From NCBI RefSeq assembly GCF_000424145.1, contig NZ_AUJI01000012.1, positions 85,035 through 149,034 of the forward strand: a stretch of 64,000 bases of DNA, given 5' to 3'. Numbering within the stretch: position 1 is the first letter of the stretch; every line of letters begins with the position of its first letter. Below the pieces are notes generated by a model. That model made no database searches. It worked only from the letters and a program-made list of their open reading frames with translations, and was not told the origin of the DNA. This document shows, piece after piece, positions 47,014 through 54,502 of this stretch. Source of the stretch: Butyrivibrio sp. AC2005. Its GTDB lineage: Bacteria > Bacillota > Clostridia > Lachnospirales > Lachnospiraceae. A program made the translations under genes and the position numbers.

Positions 47014-48055
47014 TTTTAGAGATGAAGATGTGACTCTTTTGTTAAAAGACATAACAGGTATTGTGGAACCCCTTCCTACTAAAGAGCGTGAACAAAGAAT
47101 ACAGAAGGGGACTCATTATTCCGAGATGCTTCCGTTGGAATATAAACCAACGGAAAAATATATACAAATATATGAGGAAACACTGGAGGTGTTTGGGCAA
47201 ACAATTGCAGATGCTATAGCAATTGTTTCAGATAAGATTGTACAGAAAAGAGGAGAATCTGTAGTTATAGTTTCTTTGGCACGTGCAGGCACTCCAATCG
47301 GGGTGCTAATAAGTAGATATATTCGGGCGAAGTATGGCTATATATGTCCTCATTACTCTATTTCCATTATCAGAGATAGGGGGATGGACAGAAATGCAGT
47401 GAACTATATATTAGAAAGACATAATGCGGCGTCAATACAGTTTGTGGATGGATGGACTGGTAAGGGAGTGATCTATAAAGAATTAAAGAAAGAAATACAG
47501 CATTACGATGGAGTATCAGATTCTTTAGCAGTAGTTGCTGATCCTGCATATATTACTGATTTATGTGGTACACATGATGACATTCTTATTCCTAGCTCGT
47601 GTCTTAACAGCACTGTTTGTGGGCTGATTAGTAGAACTTTTTTGAGAAATGATGTGATTGGTGAAAATGATTTTCATGGAGCAGCATACTATGGTGAATT
47701 AATGGCTGAAGATCGTACTTATGAGTTTATTGATCATATAGAAAGTCGTTTTTCATATGAACCAATTATTGAAAAAGAAGAAACCATCACAACTGAAGGT
47801 GTTACTGACGTTGACACATTATCTATGCGATATGGCATCGATAATATAAATTATATTAAACCTGGGATAGGTGAAACTACACGAGTGCTTCTAAGACGTG
47901 TTCCATGGAAGGTCATAATTAGTGAACAATACCGCAATACTAAGGAACTAGAACATATCAAACAACTGGCATTGGAAAAAGATGTCCCTATAGAATATAC
48001 TAGTCTTAAGAATTATAAGTGCTGTGGACTTATAAAAAAATTGTCAGATATTTAA
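47003..48055 (+). CDS. phosphoribosyltransferase with C-terminal PELOTA-like domain
   Basis: The start is the ATG 47003, which overlaps the upstream gene by 11 bases. The 350-residue protein has a second phosphoribosyltransferase domain: VSLARAGTPIGVL (~90-102), then the PRPP-loop equivalent FVDGWTGKG (~147-155). The C-terminal ~75 residues (LRRVPWKVIISEQ...ALEKDVPIEYTSLKNYKCCG) have the PELOTA/L7Ae-like fold pattern, an RNA-binding domain. This PRTase-PELOTA pairing is known from Ter systems and suggests an RNA-derived or RNA-sensed substrate. Confidence 0.88.
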   Translation: MKSSFRDEDVTLLLKDITGIVEPLPTKEREQRIQKGTHYSEMLPLEYKPTEKYIQIYEETLEVFGQTIADAIAIVSDKIVQKRGESVVIVSLARAGTPIGVLISRYIRAKYGYICPHYSISIIRDRGMDRNAVNYILERHNAASIQFVDGWTGKGVIYKELKKEIQHYDGVSDSLAVVADPAYITDLCGTHDDILIPSSCLNSTVCGLISRTFLRNDVIGENDFHGAAYYGELMAEDRTYEFIDHIESRFSYEPIIEKEETITTEGVTDVDTLSMRYGIDNINYIKPGIGETTRVLLRRVPWKVIISEQYRNTKELEHIKQLALEKDVPIEYTSLKNYKCCGLIKKLSDI

Positions 48056-48095
48056 CGAAGTAAGACAGGTTAATCAATGAGAACTATTATGAAGT

Positions 48096-48129
48096 TTGAC
48101 AAATAAGAGGTAGTAAGTTTATTCTTGTC
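48096..48129 (+). promoter_or_regulatory. candidate internal promoter for the last TerD gene
   Basis: TTGACA (48096-48101), 18 bp, then TATTCT (48120-48125), with TGACAA and TTGTC half-sites that resemble the operator at 10554. The last TerD gene, 140 bp from its neighbour, may thus have its own promoter answering to the same regulator. Confidence 0.5.
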
Positions 48130-48194
48130 TATACTTATTCCATGTATTGTTTGCAGACTTGCAAATAATGATACAAGAAAAAAGAGGTGTATTT

Positions 48195-48764
48195 ATGAGT
48201 GCGGATAAAAATATATCAGGTATAGTTTTAGTTCAATTTGGCTGGAATGCTTATTCTAAACAACGTTCGGGTGGGCTTATTAGTGGAATTTTAAGTGGTG
48301 ATTCTTCAATTGATTGTGATTCCAGGGCCATATTTTGTAAAAAAAATGGTAAGCCGGTTTCCATGAATGTTGGAGAAGCATGTCTATATTATGGAAATGC
48401 TGACATGTTTGCTTCATCAGCTATACATTTTGGTGATAATAAGACTGGTGGAGCTGGTGTAGATGAACAGATGCAAATAGATTTAGATAAGATTCCAGAA
48501 TCTGTGGATGAGATAGTATTTACACTGGACTTATTTAAGGAAAAAAAGAAAATAGGTGCAGGGAAAATACAAGAGTCATATATTAAGATTATTGATAAGA
48601 GTTCTGGTGAAGAGAAGACTCGTGGTGAAATAAAAAATTTGAGTAGCAATGCCAAAATAGTCACTGTTGGTAGGCTTCAGAGAAATGGGGGCAAATGGAA
48701 CTTTGTTTCTGATGGTACTATGCAAAGTGTAAACAATATTGAGGATTATTTGTGTCAGATGTGA
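48195..48764 (+). CDS. TerD-family protein, paralog 8
   Basis: The start is the ATG 48195 after AGAGGTG. The 189-residue product lacks the usual KGQK leader but has QFGWNAY, a Gly-rich insertion (SGGLISGILSGDS), IDCDSRAIFCKKNGK and a reduced acidic loop (GDNKTGGAGVDE). It ends in RLQRNGGKWNFVSDG. It belongs to the 'IDCDA' subgroup but is the most distant full-length member. It closes the cluster that began with seven TerD genes 31 kb upstream. Confidence 0.9.
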   Translation: MSADKNISGIVLVQFGWNAYSKQRSGGLISGILSGDSSIDCDSRAIFCKKNGKPVSMNVGEACLYYGNADMFASSAIHFGDNKTGGAGVDEQMQIDLDKIPESVDEIVFTLDLFKEKKKIGAGKIQESYIKIIDKSSGEEKTRGEIKNLSSNAKIVTVGRLQRNGGKWNFVSDGTMQSVNNIEDYLCQM

Positions 48765-48824
48765 GTTCACCCTGATACAATTGAGTGGTTTCGGATTTTT
48801 AAGATTGAGTTTATTTCTATTTTG

Positions 48825-48852
48825 TTGATTTTTTGGTGGGTAGATATATAAT
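48825..48852 (+). promoter_or_regulatory. promoter of the second riboswitch locus
   Basis: TTGATT (48825-48830), 16 bp, TATAAT (48847-48852); the aptamer begins ~16 bp later. Confidence 0.7.
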
Positions 48853-48867
48853 TAAGCAAATCATATT

Positions 48868-48940
48868 ATAGTAAAACCGGGGTGATCCGGCGACACAAAG
48901 CTATAGGGGCTTAATGAGCCAGCCAGTTGCAACAACCTTA
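48868..48940 (+). ncRNA. c-di-GMP-I (GEMM) riboswitch aptamer, second copy
   Basis: It shares the core of the first copy (4685): AAAACC, a CCGG-GGTGAT-CCGG hairpin with a GNRA-like loop, CGACACAAAGCTATAGGG and the closing AGCCAGTTGC. A terminator follows. It precedes a broken nuclease gene, so the switch may now control little or nothing. Confidence 0.9.
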
Positions 48941-48949
48941 GTAATTAGA

Positions 48950-48979
48950 ACAGAGCCTCTTGAAGAGACTCTGTTTTTT
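48950..48979 (+). terminator. riboswitch terminator, second copy
   Basis: ACAGAG-C-CTCT (48950-48960) pairs with AGAG-A-CTCTGT (48964-48974), one internal mismatch, then six T residues. Same layout as the first riboswitch. Confidence 0.85.
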
Positions 48980-48992
48980 ATGGAGACTTTAT

Positions 48993-49655
48993 ATGCATAA
49001 CAAAAAGAAACATAAAAAGTTTACAAAAAGTTATTTGCCTTTTGCTATTATCTGTTTTGGCATTGGTATGGTTTTATAAAACAAATGTTTTTAATGCATA
49101 TGCATCTATTGAAGATGATGTGGTAGGCGCTTATTCTGGAAGTGCTTCGGTGGAAATAAACAATAACAAACCTATGTTCAATAATGAAGATATTACAACT
49201 GTTTCATATGAAAAGTATGGTGACCTTGATAATCTTGGTAGATGTACAATAGCGATGGCTTGTATCGGAATGGATTTGATGCCAACTGAGGAAAGAGGCT
49301 CAATAGGAATGATTAAGCCTATAGGGTGGAATCAGAACAAGTATCCGGATATTGTGGATTCAGATCCACCTTATTTGTACAATAGATGCCATATGATAGG
49401 CTTTCAGTTAACTGGCGAAAATGCCAACGAAAAAAAATCTTATTACGGGCACGAGATACATGAATGTAGAGGGTATGCTACCATATGAAAATCAGGTTAA
49501 ATCATATATTGAGAAAACAAACTATCACGTCATGTATAGGGTGACTCCGATCTTTTTCGGAGATAATCTATTGTGCGATGGGGTACAGATAGAAGCATAT
49601 TCTGTTGAAGATAAGGGAAAAGGGGTACTCTCCATGTAAAAGGTGTAATCCATGA
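48993..49655 (+). pseudogene. DNA/RNA non-specific endonuclease pseudogene
   Basis: This is the paralog of the 4812 nuclease. The nuclease core is recognisable (SIGMIKPIGWNQNKY, NRCHMIGFQLTGENANEK), but several lesions break it. The ATG at 48993 opens only a short frame; the signal-peptide frame (VICLLLLSVLALVWF) lies one frame away with no start. An eight-A run at 49430-49437 replaces the seven needed to continue into NLITGTRYMNVEGMLPYE. After VEDKGK the linker and most of the CxxC domain are deleted, leaving GYSPCKRCNP in a third frame, ending at 49655. It is not expected to make an active enzyme. Confidence 0.85.
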
Positions 49656-49684
49656 GAGCTACTATTCTTTATTTTGTATTAGAA

Positions 49685-49755
49685 CAACGTACTAAATAAT
49701 AGCAAGAGAGGTTGTATGTATGAATTGCAAGCCGCTAATTAGTACGTTGGTCTTT
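49685..49755 (+). terminator. terminator with long loop after the nuclease pseudogene
   Basis: CAACGTACTAA (49685-49695) and TTAGTACGTTG (49739-49749) form a perfect 11-bp stem around a 43-nt loop, followed by GTCTTTTT. Confidence 0.6.
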
Positions 49756-49779
49756 TTATGAGAAAGTAGCTTTGGGTTG

Positions 49780-50847
49780 TTACAATAATGTATAGGGGAT
49801 GATGATATTCTGAGAATCATCGCTCACAGAAACCTTAATGCGCATATCAATGTCTATATCTACTGTGACCCAAATTTGGTGACCTTCAAAATTTTCAGGA
49901 ATACTAAATTCACCAATAATCGTGTCGTATTTACGGTTTATATAATTGCCTTCATAGATAAATAGTTCTGGTTCTGTAGATACTAATAAGCAATCAGCAC
50001 GTTTGGTTGGAAGATGGGTATAATAATCTACTAATTTTTTGTGCTCACCATTTTCACCTAAACAAGCAGATATGGCCTTGTTTTGAGTCGACATTATTAA
50101 TGTTGCAGCAATAATACCTTCAACATGATTTGCTCTAATAATCGCACCTTTAGAAGCTGAAGAAGAAATATTTAATCGTTTAATACAAAATATAGTTTGA
50201 AAAGCTGCTGTAAATAATTTTGATATTGCATCATTGCCCCCCGAATTATTCAAAAATAGAAATGATCTACTGTCGATCATTTTATGAATATTAAGATCAT
50301 TGTCAAATTGGTGAAGCTCGGAGCCTATTCTATCCTTTAGCTTTATCTCATCTTTTTCTGAAATTATTGAATTTATAAGTATAGTAGTTGTTCCAAGCAT
50401 TTCAAGAACGTTATCGATGTATATAAAAGCAGATAATTCCGCATAATTAGAATAAATACTACACACTAAATTAATGAAACAATCGTTATTATATGTTAAG
50501 GGATCAAAGCAAATTTCTTCGCAGATTGATAAAGCAATGCTTGAATTACTATTCATAATTCTTAATGGGGCAATTCCTGTTAATATAGATACATCTCGCA
50601 ATAAACCATACTGAAAATTTGTACAATATTCAGGAACAGAATAAACAGCTTTATCAACAGTTGAATTAAGCATTTTTTCTGCAGTATTTTTGATCCCTTT
50701 AATTAAAGGAAGCAGGGTTGATTTATTGTTGAAGACATTATTTGTTCTGAATCCGATACTTTCCTTTATATAATATGTCTTGATTGCATTATTTTGAAAA
50801 AATGAATATGAAATAATATCTGAAGAGAGGTCTATTCCTAGGGTCAT
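49780..50847 (-). CDS. divergent Hsp70/actin-fold protein
   Basis: A 355-residue protein with the start of an Hsp70-type ATPase domain: the phosphate-1 loop GIDLSSD near the N-terminus, and AVYSVPEYCTNFQYGLLRDV with GIAPLRIMNSNSSIAL (~85-125), the counterpart of the DnaK AVPAYF...INEPTAAAL region. The substrate-binding domain is missing, and the remaining length fits little more than a shortened ATPase domain. It is transcribed against all its neighbours; GGAAGGA precedes the start. It could be a chaperone-like switch for the Ter system, but the link is only by position. Confidence 0.75.
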   Translation of the reverse strand: MTLGIDLSSDIISYSFFQNNAIKTYYIKESIGFRTNNVFNNKSTLLPLIKGIKNTAEKMLNSTVDKAVYSVPEYCTNFQYGLLRDVSILTGIAPLRIMNSNSSIALSICEEICFDPLTYNNDCFINLVCSIYSNYAELSAFIYIDNVLEMLGTTTILINSIISEKDEIKLKDRIGSELHQFDNDLNIHKMIDSRSFLFLNNSGGNDAISKLFTAAFQTIFCIKRLNISSSASKGAIIRANHVEGIIAATLIMSTQNKAISACLGENGEHKKLVDYYTHLPTKRADCLLVSTEPELFIYEGNYINRKYDTIIGEFSIPENFEGHQIWVTVDIDIDMRIKVSVSDDSQNIIIPYTLL

Positions 50848-51043
50848 TAGATGATAATCCTTCCATTTTTTGCTGAATAATAGTATCTATGCTGCGGTTG
50901 TGTGACAACTTATCAAAGGCGATATATATATTATATTACTAAAGCATGGCAGTTGTAATATAATAATAAACGAGAAAGCATATTTTTACATTCATTTTTG
51001 TGTTTTGAGTTCGTACTGATTACAGCATAGGGAAGGGGTTAGT

Positions 51044-51632
51044 GTGGGATTATTCGATTTTTTAAAACGGAGGAATAAAGGACAGACATTCCAGAAGTCT
51101 GATTTAAATATTAAACATCCGCCTTATTATGTTTCAGAATGGGGAGAGGCTCGCTACTTCTTTGAACATCAATATTTGAGAGATCAATTTTTTTCAAACA
51201 CTAAGCTGTTTACTGATGTAATAAAGCGCAGAAATGCTCTTTATGATATGTCATGTTTGGTAGCAAGAAATGAGAATCGTCCCAATCCGTATCGTGAATC
51301 TGATTTTGAAGTGGATTTTTTGAGGTGGAATTCGGACATAAATCTTATTAGTGTAGGTTTGCCTACGCCTAAGTACGAACCTTTGTGCTATCGCATTCAT
51401 ATGTTCTATTCCGATAATTATACTAATTTGGGTTTTTATACAATTGAGAGTGGCAAATATGATAATGGTTTTTTTATGCGGGTGGAACAATGAGGGTAAG
51501 CATTTAAATTATAATGAGATAGAATGTCCCATATGGGATAGTCAAAAAAAGGCGATGCAAAAAGTAATTGAAGCCAATGTTTTGATTATGCTTCATTCAG
51601 ATATTTATAAACTCAATTCTGAACGAGAGTGA
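51044..51632 (+). pseudogene. frameshifted gene of unknown function
   Basis: A GTG start after GGGAAGGGG opens a frame (MGLFDFLKRRNKGQT) that ends at 51493. Immediately before the stop is a seven-T run (51471-51477). With six T residues the frame would continue as DNGFLCGWNNEGKHLNYNEI to the stop at 51632, giving ~195 residues. I do not recognise the family; the N-terminus (GLFDFLKRR) is of a kind common in small Firmicutes proteins. Either a recent pseudogene, a phase-variable gene or a sequencing error. Confidence 0.65.
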
Positions 51633-51639
51633 GTAAATA

Positions 51640-51692
51640 AAAGATGTACCTTCTGCTTAAAACATAATAGTAATTGGGGCATCTTTCTTTTG
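51640..51692 (+). terminator. terminator after the 51044 gene
   Basis: AAAGATG (51640-51646) pairs with CATCTTT (51680-51686), followed by CTTTTG; the loop is long. Confidence 0.55.
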
Positions 51693-51789
51693 TGATAAAC
51701 AAAACTTTATTGTTATTTTAGATATGGATAACAAGTTTTGATGTACCATATATTTGTAACTTGATTTTTAACTAAGGAGGTAAACTACC

Positions 51790-51981
51790 ATGAGAAAATC
51801 GTATAGTTCTAAATATTGTGGTACCTGCAAAAATTGGTGTGGTAAACAAAAATCAGATACTATAAACAGAATGGTAGATTTTGATGATAACGAAAAAGCA
51901 AAATGTTCAGCTGTTAATGATGGAGCACTTAAAAGAGGCGGAACTCAGACCTCTTGCTCTAAATGGGCGCAACGTTTCTGA
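51790..51981 (+). CDS. small Cys-rich protein
   Basis: A 63-residue protein with five Cys (YCGTCKNWCGKQ, then KCSA and TSCSKW), a pattern that fits a small zinc- or metal-binding fold. AAGGAGGTAAACTACC gives a near-perfect ribosome binding site, and a terminator follows, so it looks like a real single-gene unit. No signal peptide. Function unknown. Confidence 0.75.
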   Translation: MRKSYSSKYCGTCKNWCGKQKSDTINRMVDFDDNEKAKCSAVNDGALKRGGTQTSCSKWAQRF

Positions 51982-52033
51982 AATGTATTTTGCAGCAAAA
52001 ACTTTACTTATTATATGATAATTTATATTTATG

Positions 52034-52065
52034 AAGGATGTAGTCAGATGGATTGCATCCTTTTT
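52034..52065 (+). terminator. terminator after the small Cys-rich gene
   Basis: AAGGATG (52034-52040) pairs with CATCCTT (52056-52062) and the T-run continues to 52065. Confidence 0.8.
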
Positions 52066-52179
52066 GACTATATATTTTTATAAGACTATAACATTATTTG
52101 CCTAAAGTAAGATGATTTTATACTATATAAATAGTACTTAGTATTGATATAAAATGTTCTGGATATTTGGAGAATTGCT

Positions 52180-53127
52180 ATGAAATATGGACTGAAAAAG
52201 ATAATAATAAGTTTTGTTATATGTGTTGTACTTGTGCTGGGGATCATATTGGGAATAGATATTTATAAAAAAAATATTTATATGAAGCCAATGAGTCCTA
52301 CTGAAGAAGGAGAAAATTCAACAGAGCATAAAGAAAATATAGAAGAATCAACTAAGGAAGCTACTTTAGGCAAAGAGATGTATGAAAATGAGTCAGATCT
52401 TGAAGAAAAGATTCCTGCAGCTATAGGTTCATATAAACCTACCGAAGTTTACAATTTCTGCAAAGATCAGAGTATTTCAGATGCATTATTTAATTGTACT
52501 GTAAATCAAAACGCAGACTATTCTAAAGAGGGTGCCATAGATCTTGGTGAAGTTTTTCCTGATAATTATAAAGATATCGACCTTGACGGAGATGGGACGA
52601 CTGACTCTATCTCTAGAGTCATAGGTCACACTGGAGATGGTTGCATATATAGCTTTGAATTTGGTAACGGTATTAGTTTTGTTTCTGCACCTTATACCAT
52701 AGTACCTAACGAGGGAGAACTTATTTCATTCCACGATTTTGATAATGATAATGTTGATGAGATTCTTATTACTCATATCACAGAATCGACAGCTGGACCA
52801 GTTGCATGGAATTGCGAATTATATACCTGGACTGGTAGTGGATGGGAGTCACAATGGGCAGTCGATGAAAATGGTGCTGTTAGTTTAGCAGGAGTAGACG
52901 ATGTACTATCTGGAGAAGGCAATTCTTATTATGTGAGAGATGTTGAGTTTACTGATGATGGCATCATGTATTTAATTGATTATGGTTATAAAAATGGAGC
53001 TGAGGTGATACTTGATCTTGAAACCATACAAATTAAGTTTTTGGGTAAAGAGATATATATGGAAGAGCGCTCCGATACTGATAAACGAGATGAATTGACA
53101 AATAAAATCTGGCCATTGGGAATATGA
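52180..53127 (+). CDS. membrane-anchored extracellular protein with FG-GAP-like repeats
   Basis: A 315-residue protein with one N-terminal hydrophobic helix (~5-28, IIISFVICVVLVLGIILGI), a Glu/Lys/Thr-rich stalk (~35-85), then a globular outer part. DIDLDGDGTTDSI and FHDFDNDNVDEILITH are Asp/Asn-rich Ca2+-binding loops of the FG-GAP/VCBS beta-propeller kind. Only about two such loops are clear, so the propeller may be incomplete. Likely a surface protein. GGAG precedes the ATG; the 53149 gene follows 21 bp downstream. Confidence 0.75.
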   Translation: MKYGLKKIIISFVICVVLVLGIILGIDIYKKNIYMKPMSPTEEGENSTEHKENIEESTKEATLGKEMYENESDLEEKIPAAIGSYKPTEVYNFCKDQSISDALFNCTVNQNADYSKEGAIDLGEVFPDNYKDIDLDGDGTTDSISRVIGHTGDGCIYSFEFGNGISFVSAPYTIVPNEGELISFHDFDNDNVDEILITHITESTAGPVAWNCELYTWTGSGWESQWAVDENGAVSLAGVDDVLSGEGNSYYVRDVEFTDDGIMYLIDYGYKNGAEVILDLETIQIKFLGKEIYMEERSDTDKRDELTNKIWPLGI

Positions 53128-53148
53128 AAATAAGAAAGGTACTCATTT

Positions 53149-53889
53149 ATGACAACATTTCGAAGTTTAGAATGTAAGTGTGCTGTTTGTGGTAAAACAA
53201 GTGAATTCGATGTGCTTACAAGTACAAATAGTGATGGAGGACCAGATTTAGATACAAGACCTGCCGAAATGTATAGGAGTACTATGGATTTATGGATACA
53301 GGAATGTCCAAGGTGTAAATATGTTTCTAGCGATATCTCAAAAAAACACGATATTTCAAGAGAGTTACTTAAGTCCATGAGTTATCGGTGGTGTGATGGC
53401 CACTTTTTCAGATCCTTTTTAGCCAAAAGGTTTTATAGATATTACCTTATAGCTATGGAAGAGGGGAATAAACAGGAAGCTTTTTATGCAATTCTTCATT
53501 GTGCCTGGGTTTGTGATGATAAAAAAGATAAGCGAAATGCTATAAGCTGTAGAAATCTAGCACTTCCTTTAATAAATTGTATGATAGATAACAGCTCTGA
53601 TGACTACTATTCGGATGATATCAGCTTTAGGCGCTCTGGTAACGAAAGCTTAAAACTATTAAAAGCTGATATAATGAGACGTTCCAAGCATTTTAATGAG
53701 ATGATTGAAGAATTTTCATCATTGAAATTTAGCGATGAGCGCATGAATGATTATCTCAAATTTGAGTTGGAAAAAGCGAAGATAAAGGATGATAAATGTT
53801 ATTGCACAGATGATGTGCCTTCAAATGGAAGCGGCCAAAAAGAAAGTTTAAAACGGGTACGTATTATGCCAACAGGTTCAGATGTATAG
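53149..53889 (+). CDS. DUF2225-like zinc-binding cytoplasmic protein
   Basis: A 246-residue soluble protein. The N-terminus carries two Cys pairs (CAVCGKTSEF at ~14, CPRCKYVSSD at ~50) framing DTRPAEMYRSTMDLW, which resembles the DUF2225 family. The rest is helical and TPR-like (YYLIAMEEGNKQEAFYAILH). A GAAAGG site precedes it, and it probably shares a transcript with the surface protein gene upstream. Function unknown. Confidence 0.7.
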   Translation: MTTFRSLECKCAVCGKTSEFDVLTSTNSDGGPDLDTRPAEMYRSTMDLWIQECPRCKYVSSDISKKHDISRELLKSMSYRWCDGHFFRSFLAKRFYRYYLIAMEEGNKQEAFYAILHCAWVCDDKKDKRNAISCRNLALPLINCMIDNSSDDYYSDDISFRRSGNESLKLLKADIMRRSKHFNEMIEEFSSLKFSDERMNDYLKFELEKAKIKDDKCYCTDDVPSNGSGQKESLKRVRIMPTGSDV

Positions 53890-53960
53890 AAAAAAGTATA
53901 ACATTTACTGAGATTTTCATAATAAGAGCTCTGATACATACAAGAAATGAATAAATATAA

Positions 53961-54012
53961 AGCGAACTGTGATATCACATTATGCTAATTTGTGATAGAG
54001 TCCGTTTCTTGT
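53961..54012 (+). terminator. imperfect terminator after 53149 gene
   Basis: CGAACT/AGTCCG (one mismatch) and TATCACA/TGTGATA form a bulged stem ending near TTTCTTG. Confidence 0.45.
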
Positions 54013-54020
54013 AATGAAGG

Positions 54021-54042
54021 TGTGGGAGTAATGTGGGAGTAA
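54021..54042 (+). repeat. perfect 11-bp tandem repeat
   Basis: TGTGGGAGTAA occurs twice back to back (54021-54031 and 54032-54042). Tandem short repeats of this kind act as arm-type binding sites at the ends of integrated elements in some Firmicutes; here it lies on the recombinase side of the Ter region. The rest of 53890-54236 shows no gene. Confidence 0.6.
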
Positions 54043-54236
54043 TATTGTAGTGTGAATTTTATCGGACAGCATGGGTAGTGTACATTTATTATGGGAAAGT
54101 GTATACTCTATGCAAAAAACTTGCAATAACAACAAACATTCATAAATCCAAAATGAGTTAACACAAACACTTGGTTCTATGGAGCCGGGTATTTTTTACA
54201 CACTAAGGAGGTGTGAGATATGGCTTCAGGTATGTG

Positions 54237-54329
54237 ATGTTTGCAATAGGCATTATTACTGCGAATGGCGATAAGAACAAATCCGAAGCAAAGATGAATG
54301 AGATTCGAGAATTTGCTAAATCAATATAA
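54237..54329 (+). CDS. 30-residue small protein (possible remnant)
   Basis: Reads MFAIGIITANGDKNKSEAKM... for 30 codons to 54329. A strong AAGGAGGTG sits at 54205-54213, but it serves an ATG at 54220 whose frame stops after five codons (MASGM), so this ORF begins just after that mini-ORF and may be coupled to it or be its frameshifted body. A terminator follows at 54339. Real expression is uncertain. Confidence 0.4.
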   Translation: MFAIGIITANGDKNKSEAKMNEIREFAKSI

Positions 54330-54338
54330 CCTATGAAA

Positions 54339-54380
54339 AACAGTGGCGGTGGGCTTACTGCTCACCGCTGTTGCTTTTTT
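54339..54380 (+). terminator. terminator after the small ORF
   Basis: GCGGTGGGC (54346-54354) pairs with GCTCACCGC (54360-54368), and AACAG/CTGTT extends it; TTTTTT ends at 54380. Confidence 0.75.
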
Positions 54381-54459
54381 CGAGGTAATCCTTAAGGAAT
54401 GGGGTGATGACAGACAGCTCTTCTGAACACAAGGATAAAAAATCTATGAGTATCTGTTT

Positions 54460-54486
54460 GGGAGAGAGTTTGAAAAAATCTCTCCC
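54460..54486 (-). terminator. hairpin at the end of the recombinase operon
   Basis: GGGAGAGA (54460-54467) and TCTCTCCC (54479-54486) pair perfectly, 17 bp past the last gene of the minus-strand operon. No T-run on that strand. Confidence 0.5.
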
Positions 54487-54502
54487 GCAGAACTGTTATT
54501 AC

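Noticed and set aside
10806..48764. TerB, TerC or TelA genes
   Set aside because: I looked for each in the cluster and found no matching sequence; the P-type ATPase and the 44242 protein are the only multi-pass transport-like proteins apart from the peptidase.
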